Assembly: GCF_005048265.1 (NCBI RefSeq)
Contig: NZ_SUNH01000010.1
Coordinates: forward strand, 96,779 to 160,778
Direction of reading: 5' to 3'
Origin: Paracoccus hibiscisoli
Lineage (GTDB): Bacteria > Pseudomonadota > Alphaproteobacteria > Rhodobacterales > Rhodobacteraceae
DNA: 64,000 nt
The notes below the pieces were generated by a model. The model was not told the DNA's origin. It did no database searches and was given only the letters and a program-made list of their open reading frames with translations. This document shows, piece after piece, positions 27,485-37,059 of the stretch. How positions within the stretch are numbered: position 1 is the first letter of the stretch; each line of letters opens with the position of its first letter. The translations under genes were made by a program, and so were the position numbers.

Positions 27485-28962
27485 GTGCGGCGCCGGACCG
27501 AGGCGCCGAGGATCAGTAGGATCAGGGCCAGCACGGGCGCGTTGCCCCAGGCCTGCCAGCGGGTCGGCGGCAGCGCGCCGGGCAGGGCGGCGTCGATCTT
27601 GCCGGCGGTGTTCAGGGGCAGGCTGTCGCGGATCTGGCCGCGTGCGTCGATCACCGCGCTGACGCCGGTATTGGCGGCGCGGACCAGGGGCAGCCCGGTC
27701 TCGATCGCGCGCAGGCGGGCTTGGTCCAGATGCTGATAGGGGCCGGACAGGGTGCCGAACCAGGCGTCGTTCGTGGCCTGCAGCAGCCATCCGGGGCGCT
27801 GGTCCAGTGCGCGCAGATGCTGGGGAAAGATCGCCTCGTAGCAGATCAGCGGCTGGAAGTCGGGCATGCCCGGCAGGGTCATGGCGACCGGCCCCGGTCC
27901 CGGCGAATAGCCGTTGCCTTGCTGCGCGGCGAAGGCGCCGATGCCGAACCGTGCCAGCGCGTCGCCCCAGGGGATGTATTCGCCGAACGGCACCAGGTGG
28001 AATTTGTCATAGACCTCGGCCACCGTGCCGCCGGGCAGGATCGTGGCCAGGCTGTTGTAGAACCGGCTGCCCTCCCGGCGCTGGATGCCCATCACCAAGG
28101 GCGCGTCGGCGGCCTGGGAGAGGACGGGCAGGACCTCGGCTGCCTCCTCCAGCAGGAAATTCACTGCCGTCTCGGGCCAGATCACCAGGTCGCGGCGTCC
28201 CGGCTCGGCTGACAGGTCCAGCAGGCGGCGCAGGAACACCGCCGACCATTCCGGGTCCCATTTGAGGCTTTGCGTCGCATCGGGCTGGACGATGCGCAGG
28301 ATCAGGTCGCGATCGGTGGGCAGGGGGGCGGCCAGGCGCGCGGCCCCGACAGCCCAGCACCCCGCCCCCAGCAGGATCGCCGCCATGCCGCCTGCCAGCG
28401 TCGCTTTGCGCCCCATGGCCCGTGCCGCGACGGGCAGGGCCGCCATCGTCACCGTCAGCAGGCTGAGGCCCAGGGCGCCGGTCGTGGCGGCGATCTGGGC
28501 CACCGGAGTGTCGATCCAGCCGTGGCCTATCTGCGCCCAGGGAAAGCCGGTGAAGATCCAGCCGCGCAGCCAGTCCGACAGGACCAGCGCCGCCGCGATG
28601 GCTGCCGCCCGGGCCACGGGCCCCTGTGACAGGCGCGCCGCGGCCCAGGCCGGAAGCGCCCAGAACAGCGCGCCGCCTGCCGCCATCAGGATCAGCGCAA
28701 AGGGCGCCATCCAGCCGTGGCGGGCGACGTCGACCAAGAAGGGTTCGGTAATCCAGAACAGGGCCAGCGCGAACCAGCCGAAGCCCGCGGCCAGCGCGCG
28801 CCACAGGACGGTCGCGGGCGGGGCCTCCGCCAGCCGCCACAGCAAGGCCGCCAGCGCCAGAGGCGTGGCGGCCCAGAGACCGAACGGGGCCAGCGACAGG
28901 GCCGCGATCAGGCCAAAGACCAGATCGGGCAGCCAGGTCGCAGGGTGTCGTGCCGCGCGCAT
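27472..28962 (-). CDS. lnt: Apolipoprotein N-acyltransferase
   Basis: Lnt adds the third acyl chain to outer-membrane lipoproteins at the inner membrane. The 496-aa protein has several N-terminal membrane helices (residues 1-200), then a periplasmic carbon-nitrogen hydrolase domain. The catalytic triad is visible: Glu in WPETAVNF, Lys in YDKFHLVPFGEY, Cys in PLICYEAIFP. Its start overlaps the stop of the helicase gene (TGATG on the minus strand), so they are cotranscribed. The C-terminal TSSS codons come from repeat element B. Confidence 0.94.
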   Translation of the reverse strand: MRAARHPATWLPDLVFGLIAALSLAPFGLWAATPLALAALLWRLAEAPPATVLWRALAAGFGWFALALFWITEPFLVDVARHGWMAPFALILMAAGGALFWALPAWAAARLSQGPVARAAAIAAALVLSDWLRGWIFTGFPWAQIGHGWIDTPVAQIAATTGALGLSLLTVTMAALPVAARAMGRKATLAGGMAAILLGAGCWAVGAARLAAPLPTDRDLILRIVQPDATQSLKWDPEWSAVFLRRLLDLSAEPGRRDLVIWPETAVNFLLEEAAEVLPVLSQAADAPLVMGIQRREGSRFYNSLATILPGGTVAEVYDKFHLVPFGEYIPWGDALARFGIGAFAAQQGNGYSPGPGPVAMTLPGMPDFQPLICYEAIFPQHLRALDQRPGWLLQATNDAWFGTLSGPYQHLDQARLRAIETGLPLVRAANTGVSAVIDARGQIRDSLPLNTAGKIDAALPGALPPTRWQAWGNAPVLALILLILGASVRRRTSSS

Positions 28963-31091
28963 CAGGCCTGTGCGTCAGCGTCCTTGGCTGCTGCGGTGTC
29001 GGGATCGGCCTTCTTGCGGCGGGTGCGCTTGGGCTTGTCCTCGGCCGGCGCGGCCTCGGCATCCGGGGCAGGGGTCGCGGCCTTGCGGCGGCGCGTCGGC
29101 TTGGGTGCCTCGGCGTCGGCGGTGGGGGCCTCGGTGGGCTCAGCTGCCTTGCGGCTGCGGGTGCGCTTGGGCTTCGCGGCCGCCTCCTCGGTGGCGTCGG
29201 GGGTCGGCGCCTCGGCCTCGGCGGTCTTGCGGCTGCGGCGACGCTTGGGGGCCGGCGCGGCCTCCTCGGTCACCGGAGCCTCGACGGGCTGGGTCTCTGC
29301 GGCAGCGGGTGCCTCGGCAACCTCGGTTGCGTCGGTGACGGGCGCGGTCCGGGCCTCGTCGACGGGCTGATCGGCCTGCGCCTTGCCGCGACCGCGTCCG
29401 CGAGAGCGGCGGGCGGGCTTGGCGGTCGCCTCGGCGGCCTCGGGCGCTTGGGCGTCGGAAACCGGGGCCTCGGCCACGGGCGTCCGGGCCTCGGACGGGG
29501 CGTCGTCGGACAGGCCGATGCTGCGCAGTTCGACCAGCATGAACTGGGGCACATGGTCGCCCATGCCCAACACCTGCGATCCGCGACCGTCCTGATCGCG
29601 ACCGCGGCGGCCATCGCGACGATCGCCGCGACGCTCGTCCCGGCGGCCTTCCTCACGGCGAGGCTCCTCCCGGCGGGCCTCCTCACGGCGGGGTTCTTCG
29701 CGACGCGACTCCTCGCGACGCGACTCCTCCCGGCGGGGTTGGGCAGGTTTCGGCTCGGGGCGGGCCTCGGCCACAACGGGTGCCGCGACCTGCTCGGCCA
29801 CCGGGGCCTCGACCGGCGCGGCCTCGGGCGCGGGGGTGCTGCCGCCGCGGCGACGGCTGCGGCTGCGCGACGTGGGCTTGCGCTCGTCCGAGGTGTCCTC
29901 GGCCTTGCGCTCCTCGCGGGCGGGGGTGTCCGAGGCGGCAAAGCCTGCGGGCGCATCGACGCGGGGCAGCGATTTCTTCAGCAGCTGCTCGATCGCGGTC
30001 AGATACTTGTCGTCCGACGGCGTCGCGATGCTGATCGAGGTGCCAAGACGGCCCGCGCGACCCGTGCGGCCGATGCGGTGGACGTAATCTTCGGCATGGC
30101 TGGGCAGGTCATAGTTGAAGACATGGCTGACCGCCGGGATGTCCAGGCCGCGCGCCGCCACGTCCGACGCGATCAGCAGGCGCAGCTTGCCGTCGCGGAA
30201 GGATTCCAGCGTGCGGGTCCGCTGGCTCTGGTCCAGGTCGCCATGGATGGGGGCGGCGTCATAGCCATGCTTGGCCAGCGACTTCGCCAGGATGTCGACG
30301 TCGGTCTTGCGGTTGCAGAAGACGATGGCGTTGGTCAGCAGATCGCCCTCGGCATCGACCAGGGCACGCAGCAGGTCGCGTTTCTGCTTGGCGGCCATGT
30401 CGCGGCGGGTGGGGGTCAGCTGGATCAGGCGCTGCGTGATCGTCTCGCTGGCCGAGGCCTGGCGGGCGACCTCGATGCGTTCGGGCGAATGCAGGAAGGT
30501 GTTGGTGATGCGCTCGATCTCGGGCGCCATGGTGGCGCTGAAGAACAGTGTCTGGCGGGTAAAGGGCGTCAGCTGGAAGATGCGCTCGATATCGGGGATG
30601 AAACCCATGTCCAGCATGCGGTCGGCCTCGTCCACGACCATGATCTGCACGCCGGTCAGCAGCAGCTTGCCGCGCTCGACATGGTCCAGCAAGCGGCCGG
30701 GGGTCGCGATCAGCACGTCCACGCCGCGGTCGATCAGCTTGTCCTGCTCGCCAAAGCTGACGCCACCGATCAGCAGCGCCTTGGTCAGGCGGGTGTGCTT
30801 GGCATAGGTGTCGAAATTCTCGGCGACCTGGGCGGCCAGTTCGCGCGTGGGGCACAGCACCAGGCTGCGCGGCATGCGCGCGCGCGCCCGGCCGCGACCC
30901 AGCAGGGTGATCATCGGCAGGGTAAAGCTGGCGGTCTTGCCGGTTCCGGTCTGCGCGATCCCAAGGACGTCGCGGCCCTCCAGCGCGGGCGGGATGGCGC
31001 CCATCTGGATCGGGGTCGGCGTCTCGTAGCCTGCTTCCAGGACGGCCTGCAGAACCTTGGGGTCAAGCTTCAGATCAGAGAATTTGGTCAT
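28962..31091 (-). CDS. DEAD-box RNA helicase with long basic C-terminal tail
   Basis: An ATP-dependent RNA helicase of the RhlE/DeaD kind. Motif Q/I (AQTGTGKT), II (VDEADRML), III (FFSATM) and VI (HRIGRTGRAG) are all present in the first 380 residues. The remaining 330 residues are low complexity: a run of seven RREEx units, then proline/alanine/glutamate stretches broken by Lys/Arg clusters such as KRRRSRK and KRTRRKK, probably RNA-binding and disordered. I start at the ATG at 31091 (MTKFSDLKL), where helicases of this group begin. It forms an operon with lnt, suggesting shared expression rather than shared function. Confidence 0.93.
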   Translation of the reverse strand: MTKFSDLKLDPKVLQAVLEAGYETPTPIQMGAIPPALEGRDVLGIAQTGTGKTASFTLPMITLLGRGRARARMPRSLVLCPTRELAAQVAENFDTYAKHTRLTKALLIGGVSFGEQDKLIDRGVDVLIATPGRLLDHVERGKLLLTGVQIMVVDEADRMLDMGFIPDIERIFQLTPFTRQTLFFSATMAPEIERITNTFLHSPERIEVARQASASETITQRLIQLTPTRRDMAAKQKRDLLRALVDAEGDLLTNAIVFCNRKTDVDILAKSLAKHGYDAAPIHGDLDQSQRTRTLESFRDGKLRLLIASDVAARGLDIPAVSHVFNYDLPSHAEDYVHRIGRTGRAGRLGTSISIATPSDDKYLTAIEQLLKKSLPRVDAPAGFAASDTPAREERKAEDTSDERKPTSRSRSRRRGGSTPAPEAAPVEAPVAEQVAAPVVAEARPEPKPAQPRREESRREESRREEPRREEARREEPRREEGRRDERRGDRRDGRRGRDQDGRGSQVLGMGDHVPQFMLVELRSIGLSDDAPSEARTPVAEAPVSDAQAPEAAEATAKPARRSRGRGRGKAQADQPVDEARTAPVTDATEVAEAPAAAETQPVEAPVTEEAAPAPKRRRSRKTAEAEAPTPDATEEAAAKPKRTRSRKAAEPTEAPTADAEAPKPTRRRKAATPAPDAEAAPAEDKPKRTRRKKADPDTAAAKDADAQA
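29635..29740 (-). repeat. 15-bp tandem repeat inside the helicase gene
   Basis: About seven 15-bp units encode successive RREES, RREEP, RREEA and RREEG pentapeptides in the helicase tail. Codons vary between CGC, CGT and CGG for arginine, so the array is not freshly copied. Copy number may vary between strains. Confidence 0.7.
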
Positions 31092-31231
31092 TCGGGGCTT
31101 TCCAATAAGCCGTCCCCGTTCGGGGCGCGGTGCGTTCCATGCCGCGCGCGCCCCGAAGGGCGCCAGGGCGGCAAAGTTGGGACGCAATCACGGACGCCCC
31201 GCCTTGATGCCTGCCGGATGCAGGCCCGAAC

Positions 31232-31339
31232 CGCCTAGACCAATTGCCGTGCCACGTCAATCTTTCCGATTCGCGCATGCCGTCACCACAGCGGGGCGGG
31301 GGGCTTTCTGTTGACCTCCCCCGGCCCGAAAGGGTAACC
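31232..31339. promoter_or_regulatory. Divergent promoter candidates for helicase and argS
   Basis: Toward argS, TTGACC (31311-31316), 17 bp, then GTAACC (31334-31339). Toward the helicase, TTGACG (31260-31255 on the minus strand), 17 bp, then TAGGCG (31237-31232). The -35 boxes are good, the -10 boxes poor. If real, the helicase leader is about 130 nt long. Confidence 0.35.
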
Positions 31340-31362
31340 CCCGGGGATCAATCAGGAAGCCC

Positions 31363-33108
31363 ATGATGAACCTTTTCACCGATTTGCGCGGCGTCGTCGT
31401 CGAGGCGCTGGAACAGATGGCCGCAGCCGGAGAGCTGCCCCAGGGCCTGGACCTGGCCAATGTCACGGTCGAACCGCCCCGCGATCCGGCGCATGGCGAC
31501 ATGGCCACCAATGCCGCGATGGTGCTGGCCAAGCCCGCCGGCATGAAGCCCCGCGACATCGCCGACAAACTGGCCGCCCGCCTGACCGACCCGCGCATCA
31601 GCGCGGCCGAGGTCGCCGGGCCGGGCTTCCTGAACCTGCGCCTGTCGCCCGATGTCTGGCAGGGGGTGATCGCCGCCGCGCTGCGATCCGGGCCGGGCTT
31701 TGGGCGGTCCGACATGGGCGCGGGCATCAAGGTCAACGTCGAATTCGTCAGCGCGAATCCCACCGGCCCGATGCATGTGGGCCATGTGCGTGGCGCGGTG
31801 TTCGGCGATGCGCTGGCGCGGCTGCTGGATTTCAGCGGCCATGAGGTGACGCGCGAATACTATGTCAACGACGGCGGCGCGCAGGTCGATGTGCTGGCCC
31901 GCTCGGCCTATGAGCGGTACCGCGAGGCCAACGGGCTGGAGCCCGAGATCCGCGAGGGGCTGTATCCGGGCGACTATCTGATCCCGGTCGGGCAGGCGCT
32001 GAAGGACAAGTATGGCGACAGCCTGCTGGACCGTCCCGAGGCCGACTGGCTGGAGGATATCCGCGAGTTTGCCACGCAGGCGATGATGGAGCAGATCCGC
32101 GGCGATCTGGCCATTCTGGGCGTGCAGATGGACGTCTATTCCAGTGAAAAGGCGCTTTACGGCACCGGCCGGATCGAGGACGCCATCGCCCGGCTGGAGG
32201 CGCAGGACCTGATCTATCGCGGCACGCTGGAGCCCCCCAAGGGCAAGCTGCCCGAGGATTGGGAGGCGCGCGAGCAGCTCTTGTTCCGCTCCAGCGCGCA
32301 TGGCGACGACGTGGACCGCCCGATCCAGAAATCGGACGGCGCCTGGACCTATTTCGCGCCCGACATCGCCTATCATTGGGACAAGATCGACCGTGGCTTC
32401 GATCAGCTGATCGACGTGTTCGGCGCCGATCACGGCGGCTATGTCAAGCGGATGAACGCGGCGGTCAAGGCGCTGTCCAATGGCCGCGTGCCGCTGGACG
32501 TCAAGCTGATCCAGCTGGTCAAGCTGTTCAAGAACGGAGAGCCGTTCAAGATGTCCAAGCGCGCCGGCACCTTCGTCACCCTGCGCGACGTGGTCGAGGA
32601 GGCGGGCGCCGATGTGACCCGCTTCATCATGCTGACCCGCAAGAACGACGCCGCGCTGGATTTCGATTTTGCCCGCGTGCTGGAGCAGTCCAAGGACAAC
32701 CCGGTCTGGTATGTCCAATACGCCAGCGCCCGCGTGCATTCGGTGCTGCGCCGCGCGGCCGAGGCCGGGATCGCGGTCGATGATTCGACCCTGGCGGGGG
32801 CCGATCTGTCCGTGCTGGCCCACCCGGCCGAGCTGGAGCTGGCCCGCAAGGTCGCCGAATGGCCGCGCCTGGTCGAACATGCCGCCCGCGCGCATGAGCC
32901 CCATCGCATCGCCTTCTTCCTCTATGAGCTGGCATCCGACCTGCATTCGCTGTGGAATCGCGGCAATGACGACACGTCGCTGCGCTTCATCCAGGATGGC
33001 GACGCGGTCACAAGTCAGGGAAAAATTGCGTTGGTCCGGGCGGTTGGCGTTGTTATTTCATCCGGTCTCGCTATTCTTGGCGTCACTCCGGCGGAAGAAA
33101 TGCGCTGA
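31363..33108 (+). CDS. argS: Arginyl-tRNA synthetase
   Basis: ArgS charges tRNA-Arg. The class I HIGH motif is [15 protein letters not shown] near residues 130-145, preceded by EFVSANPTG, and the KMSKS loop is [10 protein letters not shown] near residue 395. The N-terminal additional domain and the C-terminal DALR anticodon-binding domain are present. It has 581 aa. The start ATG at 31363 follows AGGAAG; an ATG one codon later is equally possible. Confidence 0.97.
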   Translation: MMNLFTDLRGVVVEALEQMAAAGELPQGLDLANVTVEPPRDPAHGDMATNAAMVLAKPAGMKPRDIADKLAARLTDPRISAAEVAGPGFLNLRLSPDVWQGVIAAALRSGPGFGRSDMGAGIKVNVEFVSANPTGPMHVGHVRGAVFGDALARLLDFSGHEVTREYYVNDGGAQVDVLARSAYERYREANGLEPEIREGLYPGDYLIPVGQALKDKYGDSLLDRPEADWLEDIREFATQAMMEQIRGDLAILGVQMDVYSSEKALYGTGRIEDAIARLEAQDLIYRGTLEPPKGKLPEDWEAREQLLFRSSAHGDDVDRPIQKSDGAWTYFAPDIAYHWDKIDRGFDQLIDVFGADHGGYVKRMNAAVKALSNGRVPLDVKLIQLVKLFKNGEPFKMSKRAGTFVTLRDVVEEAGADVTRFIMLTRKNDAALDFDFARVLEQSKDNPVWYVQYASARVHSVLRRAAEAGIAVDDSTLAGADLSVLAHPAELELARKVAEWPRLVEHAARAHEPHRIAFFLYELASDLHSLWNRGNDDTSLRFIQDGDAVTSQGKIALVRAVGVVISSGLAILGVTPAEEMR

Positions 33109-33181
33109 CTGAATGCGTCGCTGCCGGGGAAGGCTGAGAGCAGGCAAAGGTTAATCCGGGACAACCGGCGGGCAGGCGAAC

Positions 33182-34327
33182 ATGGCAGTGATGGACTTCC
33201 GCGAAGGCGGCTACGTATTCTCGCGTCACAAGGTGAAGCGCGAATTCTCCTACGATCAGAACGGCCAGCCGCATCTGGCGGCCGGTCATCCCGGCGCGGA
33301 TCGCGCGACGGGCGACGACGGTTTGCCCGCGCGGCTGGCCCGCGTCACCCATTACATGGGCGCGGTCGCCTCGGTCGGGCTGATGGTCGGGCTGATGGCC
33401 TGGGGCTGGCAGCTGGTGTCGCGCGACGTGTCGGGCGTGCCCGTCATCCGCGCGGTCGAGGGCGAGGCCCGCACCACCGCCGACAATCCGGGCGGACAGC
33501 TGACCAACCATACCGGTCTGGCGGTGAATTCGGTCGCGGGGGGGCAGGCGCTGGCGCCCGCCGATCAGGTGGCCATCGCGCCCTCGCCCACGGATCTGCT
33601 GGAGGATGACGTGGCGATGGGCCGCTTGGGCGCCACCGCCCGCGAACCCGCCAACCCGTCAGAGACCCCGCTGACCTTTGCCGGAGAGCCGATCGTGCCG
33701 CTGTCCGACAGCGAGGCCCGCGCCCTGGCCGAGGCTCAGGCCGCTGCCGCCGCCGAACGCGCGCTGGCCGATGAGGCCGTGAACCAGGCCGCCATCATCG
33801 ACGCCCCCGCCAGCGAAGGCCCCGTCACCGAGGTCGTCACCGACGAGAACGGCGTCCCTGCCCAGGCCGCAGCCATCGCCGAGGCGCTGGTCCAGGCCCA
33901 GGCCGAGGCCAATCCCGGCGTCGTCATGGCCTCGGCCCGTCCGGCCCCTCGTCCGCGCATCACCCGCGTCGCCGCCGCCGCACCCACCCCGGCGGCCGCA
34001 CCCGCGCCTGCCGCCGCCGAACGCGCGCCCGAACCGGCGCCCGCACCCGCGCCCGCCCCGGTCGCCGCCGCCAGCAGCGCCAGCGGCCCGGTCGTGCAGG
34101 TCGGCGCCTTTGACAGCAACGCGATCGCCCAAGGCGAATGGCAGCGCCTGGCAGGCCGCAACGGCAGTCTGTTCTCGGGCAAGGCGCCGGTCATCCAGGA
34201 ACATCAGTCGAACGGGCGCACCTTCTGGCGGCTACGCGTGGCGGGCTTTGGCTCGATCAGCGAAGCGCGGCAGTTCTGCTCGGCGCTGCAATCGTCGGGG
34301 ACGGATTGCCTGGCGCTTGGCGGCTGA
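33182..34327 (+). CDS. SPOR-domain membrane protein
   Basis: A 381-aa protein with a cytoplasmic N-terminus, one membrane helix (about residues 58-80), an Ala/Pro/Glu-rich periplasmic linker and a C-terminal SPOR domain (about residues 300-380, from VVQVGAFDSNAIAQ). SPOR domains bind denuded septal peptidoglycan, so a role in cell division or wall remodelling is likely. It sits directly before nagZ (4-bp gap), which also acts on wall fragments. Confidence 0.9.
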   Translation: MAVMDFREGGYVFSRHKVKREFSYDQNGQPHLAAGHPGADRATGDDGLPARLARVTHYMGAVASVGLMVGLMAWGWQLVSRDVSGVPVIRAVEGEARTTADNPGGQLTNHTGLAVNSVAGGQALAPADQVAIAPSPTDLLEDDVAMGRLGATAREPANPSETPLTFAGEPIVPLSDSEARALAEAQAAAAAERALADEAVNQAAIIDAPASEGPVTEVVTDENGVPAQAAAIAEALVQAQAEANPGVVMASARPAPRPRITRVAAAAPTPAAAPAPAAAERAPEPAPAPAPAPVAAASSASGPVVQVGAFDSNAIAQGEWQRLAGRNGSLFSGKAPVIQEHQSNGRTFWRLRVAGFGSISEARQFCSALQSSGTDCLALGG

Positions 34328-34331
34328 GACC

Positions 34332-35309
34332 GTGCCAAACGCCACGATTCTGGGCGGCATCGCCGGGCTGTCGCTGACCCCGGACGAGGCCGCGTTCTTT
34401 CGCGCCGCCGACCCCTGGGGCTTTATCCTGTTCGGGCGCAACGTGGACAGCCCCGACCAGCTGCGCCGTCTGACCGCTGATCTGCGCGAGGCCGTGGGCC
34501 GCGATTGCGTCGTCACCGTCGATCAGGAGGGCGGGCGCGTCCAGCGCCTGCGCGCGCCCCATTGGACCGACTGGCCCGCGCCGCTGGATCAGGCGGCGGC
34601 GGGGCCGCGCGCCATGTGGCTCTATTACCACCTGATCGGGCAGGAGCTGCGCGCGGTCGGCATCGATTCGAACTGTGCGCCCACGCTGGACGTCGCGCAG
34701 GACGCGACGCATCCGTTTTTGCGCAACCGCTGCCTGGGGACCGACCCCGCGCAGGTGGCCGAACTGGGCCGGGCCGCGGCGGAGGGTCTGCTGGCGGCGG
34801 GCGTGCTGCCGGTGGTCAAGCACATGCCCGGCCATGGCCGCGCGCAATCGGACAGCCATCACGACCTGCCCACGGTCGATGCCGACCCCGCCACGCTGGA
34901 GGCGGTCGATTTCGCGCCCTTCCGCGCGCTGGCGGACCTGCCGATGGGCATGACCGCGCATATCCGCTTTCCGGCCTTCGACACGGTGCCCGCGACAGCA
35001 TCGCGGCGGCTGATCGGCCTGATCCGTGAGGAGATCGGGTTCGACGGGCTGCTGATGACCGATGACATCACCATGAACGCCCTGTCCGGGACCGAGGCCG
35101 AGCGGGCGCGCGCGTCGTTGGCGGCGGGCTGTGATCTGGTGCTGCATTGCAACGGCACCATCGCCGCGATGGAGCTGGTGGTCCAGGCCGCGGGCGCCAT
35201 GACGCCCGAGGCCCGCCGCCGCGCGGACGCGGCCCTTGCCCGCCGCAGGCCGCCCGCCCCCGCCGATATCGCCGCCCTGACCGCCGAATGGCGGGCGCTG
35301 AGCGCTTGA
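34332..35309 (+). CDS. nagZ: Beta-N-acetylhexosaminidase (peptidoglycan recycling)
   Basis: NagZ, glycoside hydrolase family 3, removes N-acetylglucosamine from anhydromuropeptides in the cytoplasm. The family loop KHMPGHGRAQSDSHHDLP (near residue 160) carries the catalytic Asp-His pair, and the nucleophile aspartate is in LLMTDDITM. The start appears to be the GTG at 34332, 4 bp after the SPOR gene stop; no ATG fits the conserved beginning (ILGGIAGLSLTPDEAAFF). It has 325 aa. Operon order SPOR-nagZ-scpA-scpB is usual in Rhodobacteraceae. Confidence 0.93.
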   Translation: MPNATILGGIAGLSLTPDEAAFFRAADPWGFILFGRNVDSPDQLRRLTADLREAVGRDCVVTVDQEGGRVQRLRAPHWTDWPAPLDQAAAGPRAMWLYYHLIGQELRAVGIDSNCAPTLDVAQDATHPFLRNRCLGTDPAQVAELGRAAAEGLLAAGVLPVVKHMPGHGRAQSDSHHDLPTVDADPATLEAVDFAPFRALADLPMGMTAHIRFPAFDTVPATASRRLIGLIREEIGFDGLLMTDDITMNALSGTEAERARASLAAGCDLVLHCNGTIAAMELVVQAAGAMTPEARRRADAALARRRPPAPADIAALTAEWRALSA

Positions 35310-35343
35310 CAGGCGCGCGCGGGCGCGGACCCTTGTCCCGCCG

Positions 35344-36162
35344 ATGACCGGAGGTTTCGTGTCCAGACAGGTGCCCTATCTGCAACCCGTTCCCGACGCC
35401 GCCGAGGTCGCGCAGCGCCGCGCGGACGAGGCGCTGATCGTCGATGTCGACGGTTATGAGGGGCCGCTGGACCTGCTGCTGACGCTGGCGCGGACGCAGA
35501 AGGTGGACCTGCTGAGAATCCGCGTGCTGGATCTGGCTGAACAGTATCTGGCCTTTGTCGAACAGGCCCGCGCCCTGCGGATCGAGCTGGCGGCGGATTA
35601 CCTGGTCATGGCCGCCTGGCTGGCCTTCCTGAAATCACGGCTGCTGCTGCCGCCCGACCCGCAGGCCGAGGGGCCGTCGGCGCAAGACATGGCCGCGCAT
35701 CTGGCCTTTCAGCTGGAGCGTCTGGCCGCCATGCGCCAGGCCGCAGCCCAGCTGATGGGCCGCGACCGCCTTGGCCAGAGCCGCTTTGCCCGCGGCGCGC
35801 CCGAGACCGTGGCCCGCAGCCGCCGCACCCAGTGGCAGGCCGGGCTGATCGACCTGATGCGCGCCTATGCCCGGCTGAAGACGCGCGACGAATTCCGGCC
35901 CTATGCCTTTGACCGCCATGACATCTTCACGATGGAGCAGGCGCTGGAGCGGCTGCGGCGGATGATCGGGTTCACCGGCGACTGGACCGACCTGTCGGTG
36001 TTTCTGCCCGACGGCTGGTCGGGCGACCCCGCGCGGCGGCGCAGCGCGACGGCGGCGACCTTTGCCGCCGCGCTGGAGCTTGCGCGCCAGGGGCGGCTGG
36101 AGATACGGCAGGCGGACACCTTCGCGCCCATCCATTACCGGCAAAAGCCCCATGACGACTGA
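35344..36162 (+). CDS. scpA: Segregation and condensation protein A
   Basis: ScpA is the kleisin of the SMC-ScpAB condensin that compacts and segregates the chromosome. The N-terminal signature DGYEGPLDLLLTLARTQKVD (near residue 37) and the C-terminal winged helix are clear. It has 272 aa. An in-frame GTG at 35359 has GGAGG at 35350-35354 just before it, so the true start may be five codons later. The stop lies 11 nt inside scpB. Confidence 0.94.
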   Translation: MTGGFVSRQVPYLQPVPDAAEVAQRRADEALIVDVDGYEGPLDLLLTLARTQKVDLLRIRVLDLAEQYLAFVEQARALRIELAADYLVMAAWLAFLKSRLLLPPDPQAEGPSAQDMAAHLAFQLERLAAMRQAAAQLMGRDRLGQSRFARGAPETVARSRRTQWQAGLIDLMRAYARLKTRDEFRPYAFDRHDIFTMEQALERLRRMIGFTGDWTDLSVFLPDGWSGDPARRRSATAATFAAALELARQGRLEIRQADTFAPIHYRQKPHDD

Positions 36163-36796
36163 CCTTCCGCCCCCGCCCCTGGACGCCCAGGCCCGCATGG
36201 TCGAGGCGATCCTGTTCGCGGCCTCCACCCCCCTGACCGTGCGCGATCTGGCCGCCCGGATGCCGCATGGCTGCGACCCCGCCGAGGCGCTGGCCCTGCT
36301 GCGCCAGACCTATCAGGGGCGCGGGGTGGTGCTGGAGCGGGTGGGCGACGGGCACGCCTTTCGGACCGCGCCCGACCTGTCCTTTCTGATGCAGACCGAG
36401 ACGGTGGACACGCGCCGCCTGTCGCGCGCCGCGATCGAGACGCTGGCGATCATCGCCTATCACCAGCCCGTCACCCGCACCGAGATCGAGGAGGTGCGCG
36501 GCGTGGCCCTCAGCCGCGGAACGCTGGATCAGCTGATCGAGATGGAATGGGTGCGCGTGGGCCGCAGGCGGATGACGCCGGGCCGCCCCGCGACCTATGT
36601 GGTCACCGAGGCATTCCTGGACCATTTCGGCCTGGAGTCGGCCCGCGACCTGCCCGGACTGACCGAATTGCGGGCGGCGGGCCTGCTGGAGTCGCGCCCC
36701 ACCGCCAATGGTCTGGGCCTGCCCCTTGGCGCGGAGGGCAGCGATGCCGATATTGAGACCGACGATCCAGCCGAGGATCTGTTCGAGGATGAATAA
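36152..36796 (+). CDS. scpB: Segregation and condensation protein B
   Basis: ScpB pairs as a dimer on ScpA in the SMC complex. Winged-helix signatures are seen: EAILFAASTPLTV near residue 16, and ETLAIIAYHQPVTRTEIEEVRG near residue 95. The ATG at 36152 overlaps scpA by 11 nt; upstream in-frame codons belong to scpA sequence. The acidic C-terminus (DIETDDPAEDLFEDE) is typical. 214 aa. Confidence 0.94.
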   Translation: MTTDLPPPPLDAQARMVEAILFAASTPLTVRDLAARMPHGCDPAEALALLRQTYQGRGVVLERVGDGHAFRTAPDLSFLMQTETVDTRRLSRAAIETLAIIAYHQPVTRTEIEEVRGVALSRGTLDQLIEMEWVRVGRRRMTPGRPATYVVTEAFLDHFGLESARDLPGLTELRAAGLLESRPTANGLGLPLGAEGSDADIETDDPAEDLFEDE

Positions 36797-36808
36797 GGGG
36801 CCGCGCCG

Positions 36809-37021
36809 ATGAATATGAACCAGCTGTTCAACATGTTCACCCGCCTCGTGGCGCGCCGCGCGATGAACTGGGGCATCAACAAGGGCATGAGCACCCTGTC
36901 GCGTAACAAGGGCCAGGCGCCCGATGCCGGGCCGCGCACCCCGCAGGACAAGGCGCAGTCCAAGCAGACCCAGGACATGGCGCGCAAGATGCGCACCCTG
37001 GGACGCATGACGCGTCGCTGA
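36809..37021 (+). CDS. Small conserved basic protein of unknown function
   Basis: A 70-aa protein starting 12 bp after scpB. An N-terminal half rich in Met, Asn and Arg (NQLFNMFTRLVARRAMNWG) could form an amphipathic helix; the C-terminal half is polar and ends in KMRTLGRMTRR. I recognise no named domain. In related genomes small genes, often tatA, sit after scpB, but this is not TatA since there is no membrane helix. Codon use and tight spacing support a real gene of the scp operon. Confidence 0.7.
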   Translation: MNMNQLFNMFTRLVARRAMNWGINKGMSTLSRNKGQAPDAGPRTPQDKAQSKQTQDMARKMRTLGRMTRR

Positions 37022-37059
37022 CCCTACCCTTTCGGCGCAACCCGGGTTAGGGCTGCGCG

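Noticed and set aside
29635..29740. Regular short repeats that might suggest a CRISPR array
   Set aside because: Units are contiguous 15-bp codon repeats within a coding frame, without spacers.
28950..31238. 762-codon plus-strand frame over the helicase
   Set aside because: Gly/Leu/Ala-rich antisense product of the repeated helicase tail, with no recognisable domain.
36809..37021. TatA, expected after scpB by synteny
   Set aside because: There is no N-terminal transmembrane helix or FG motif.
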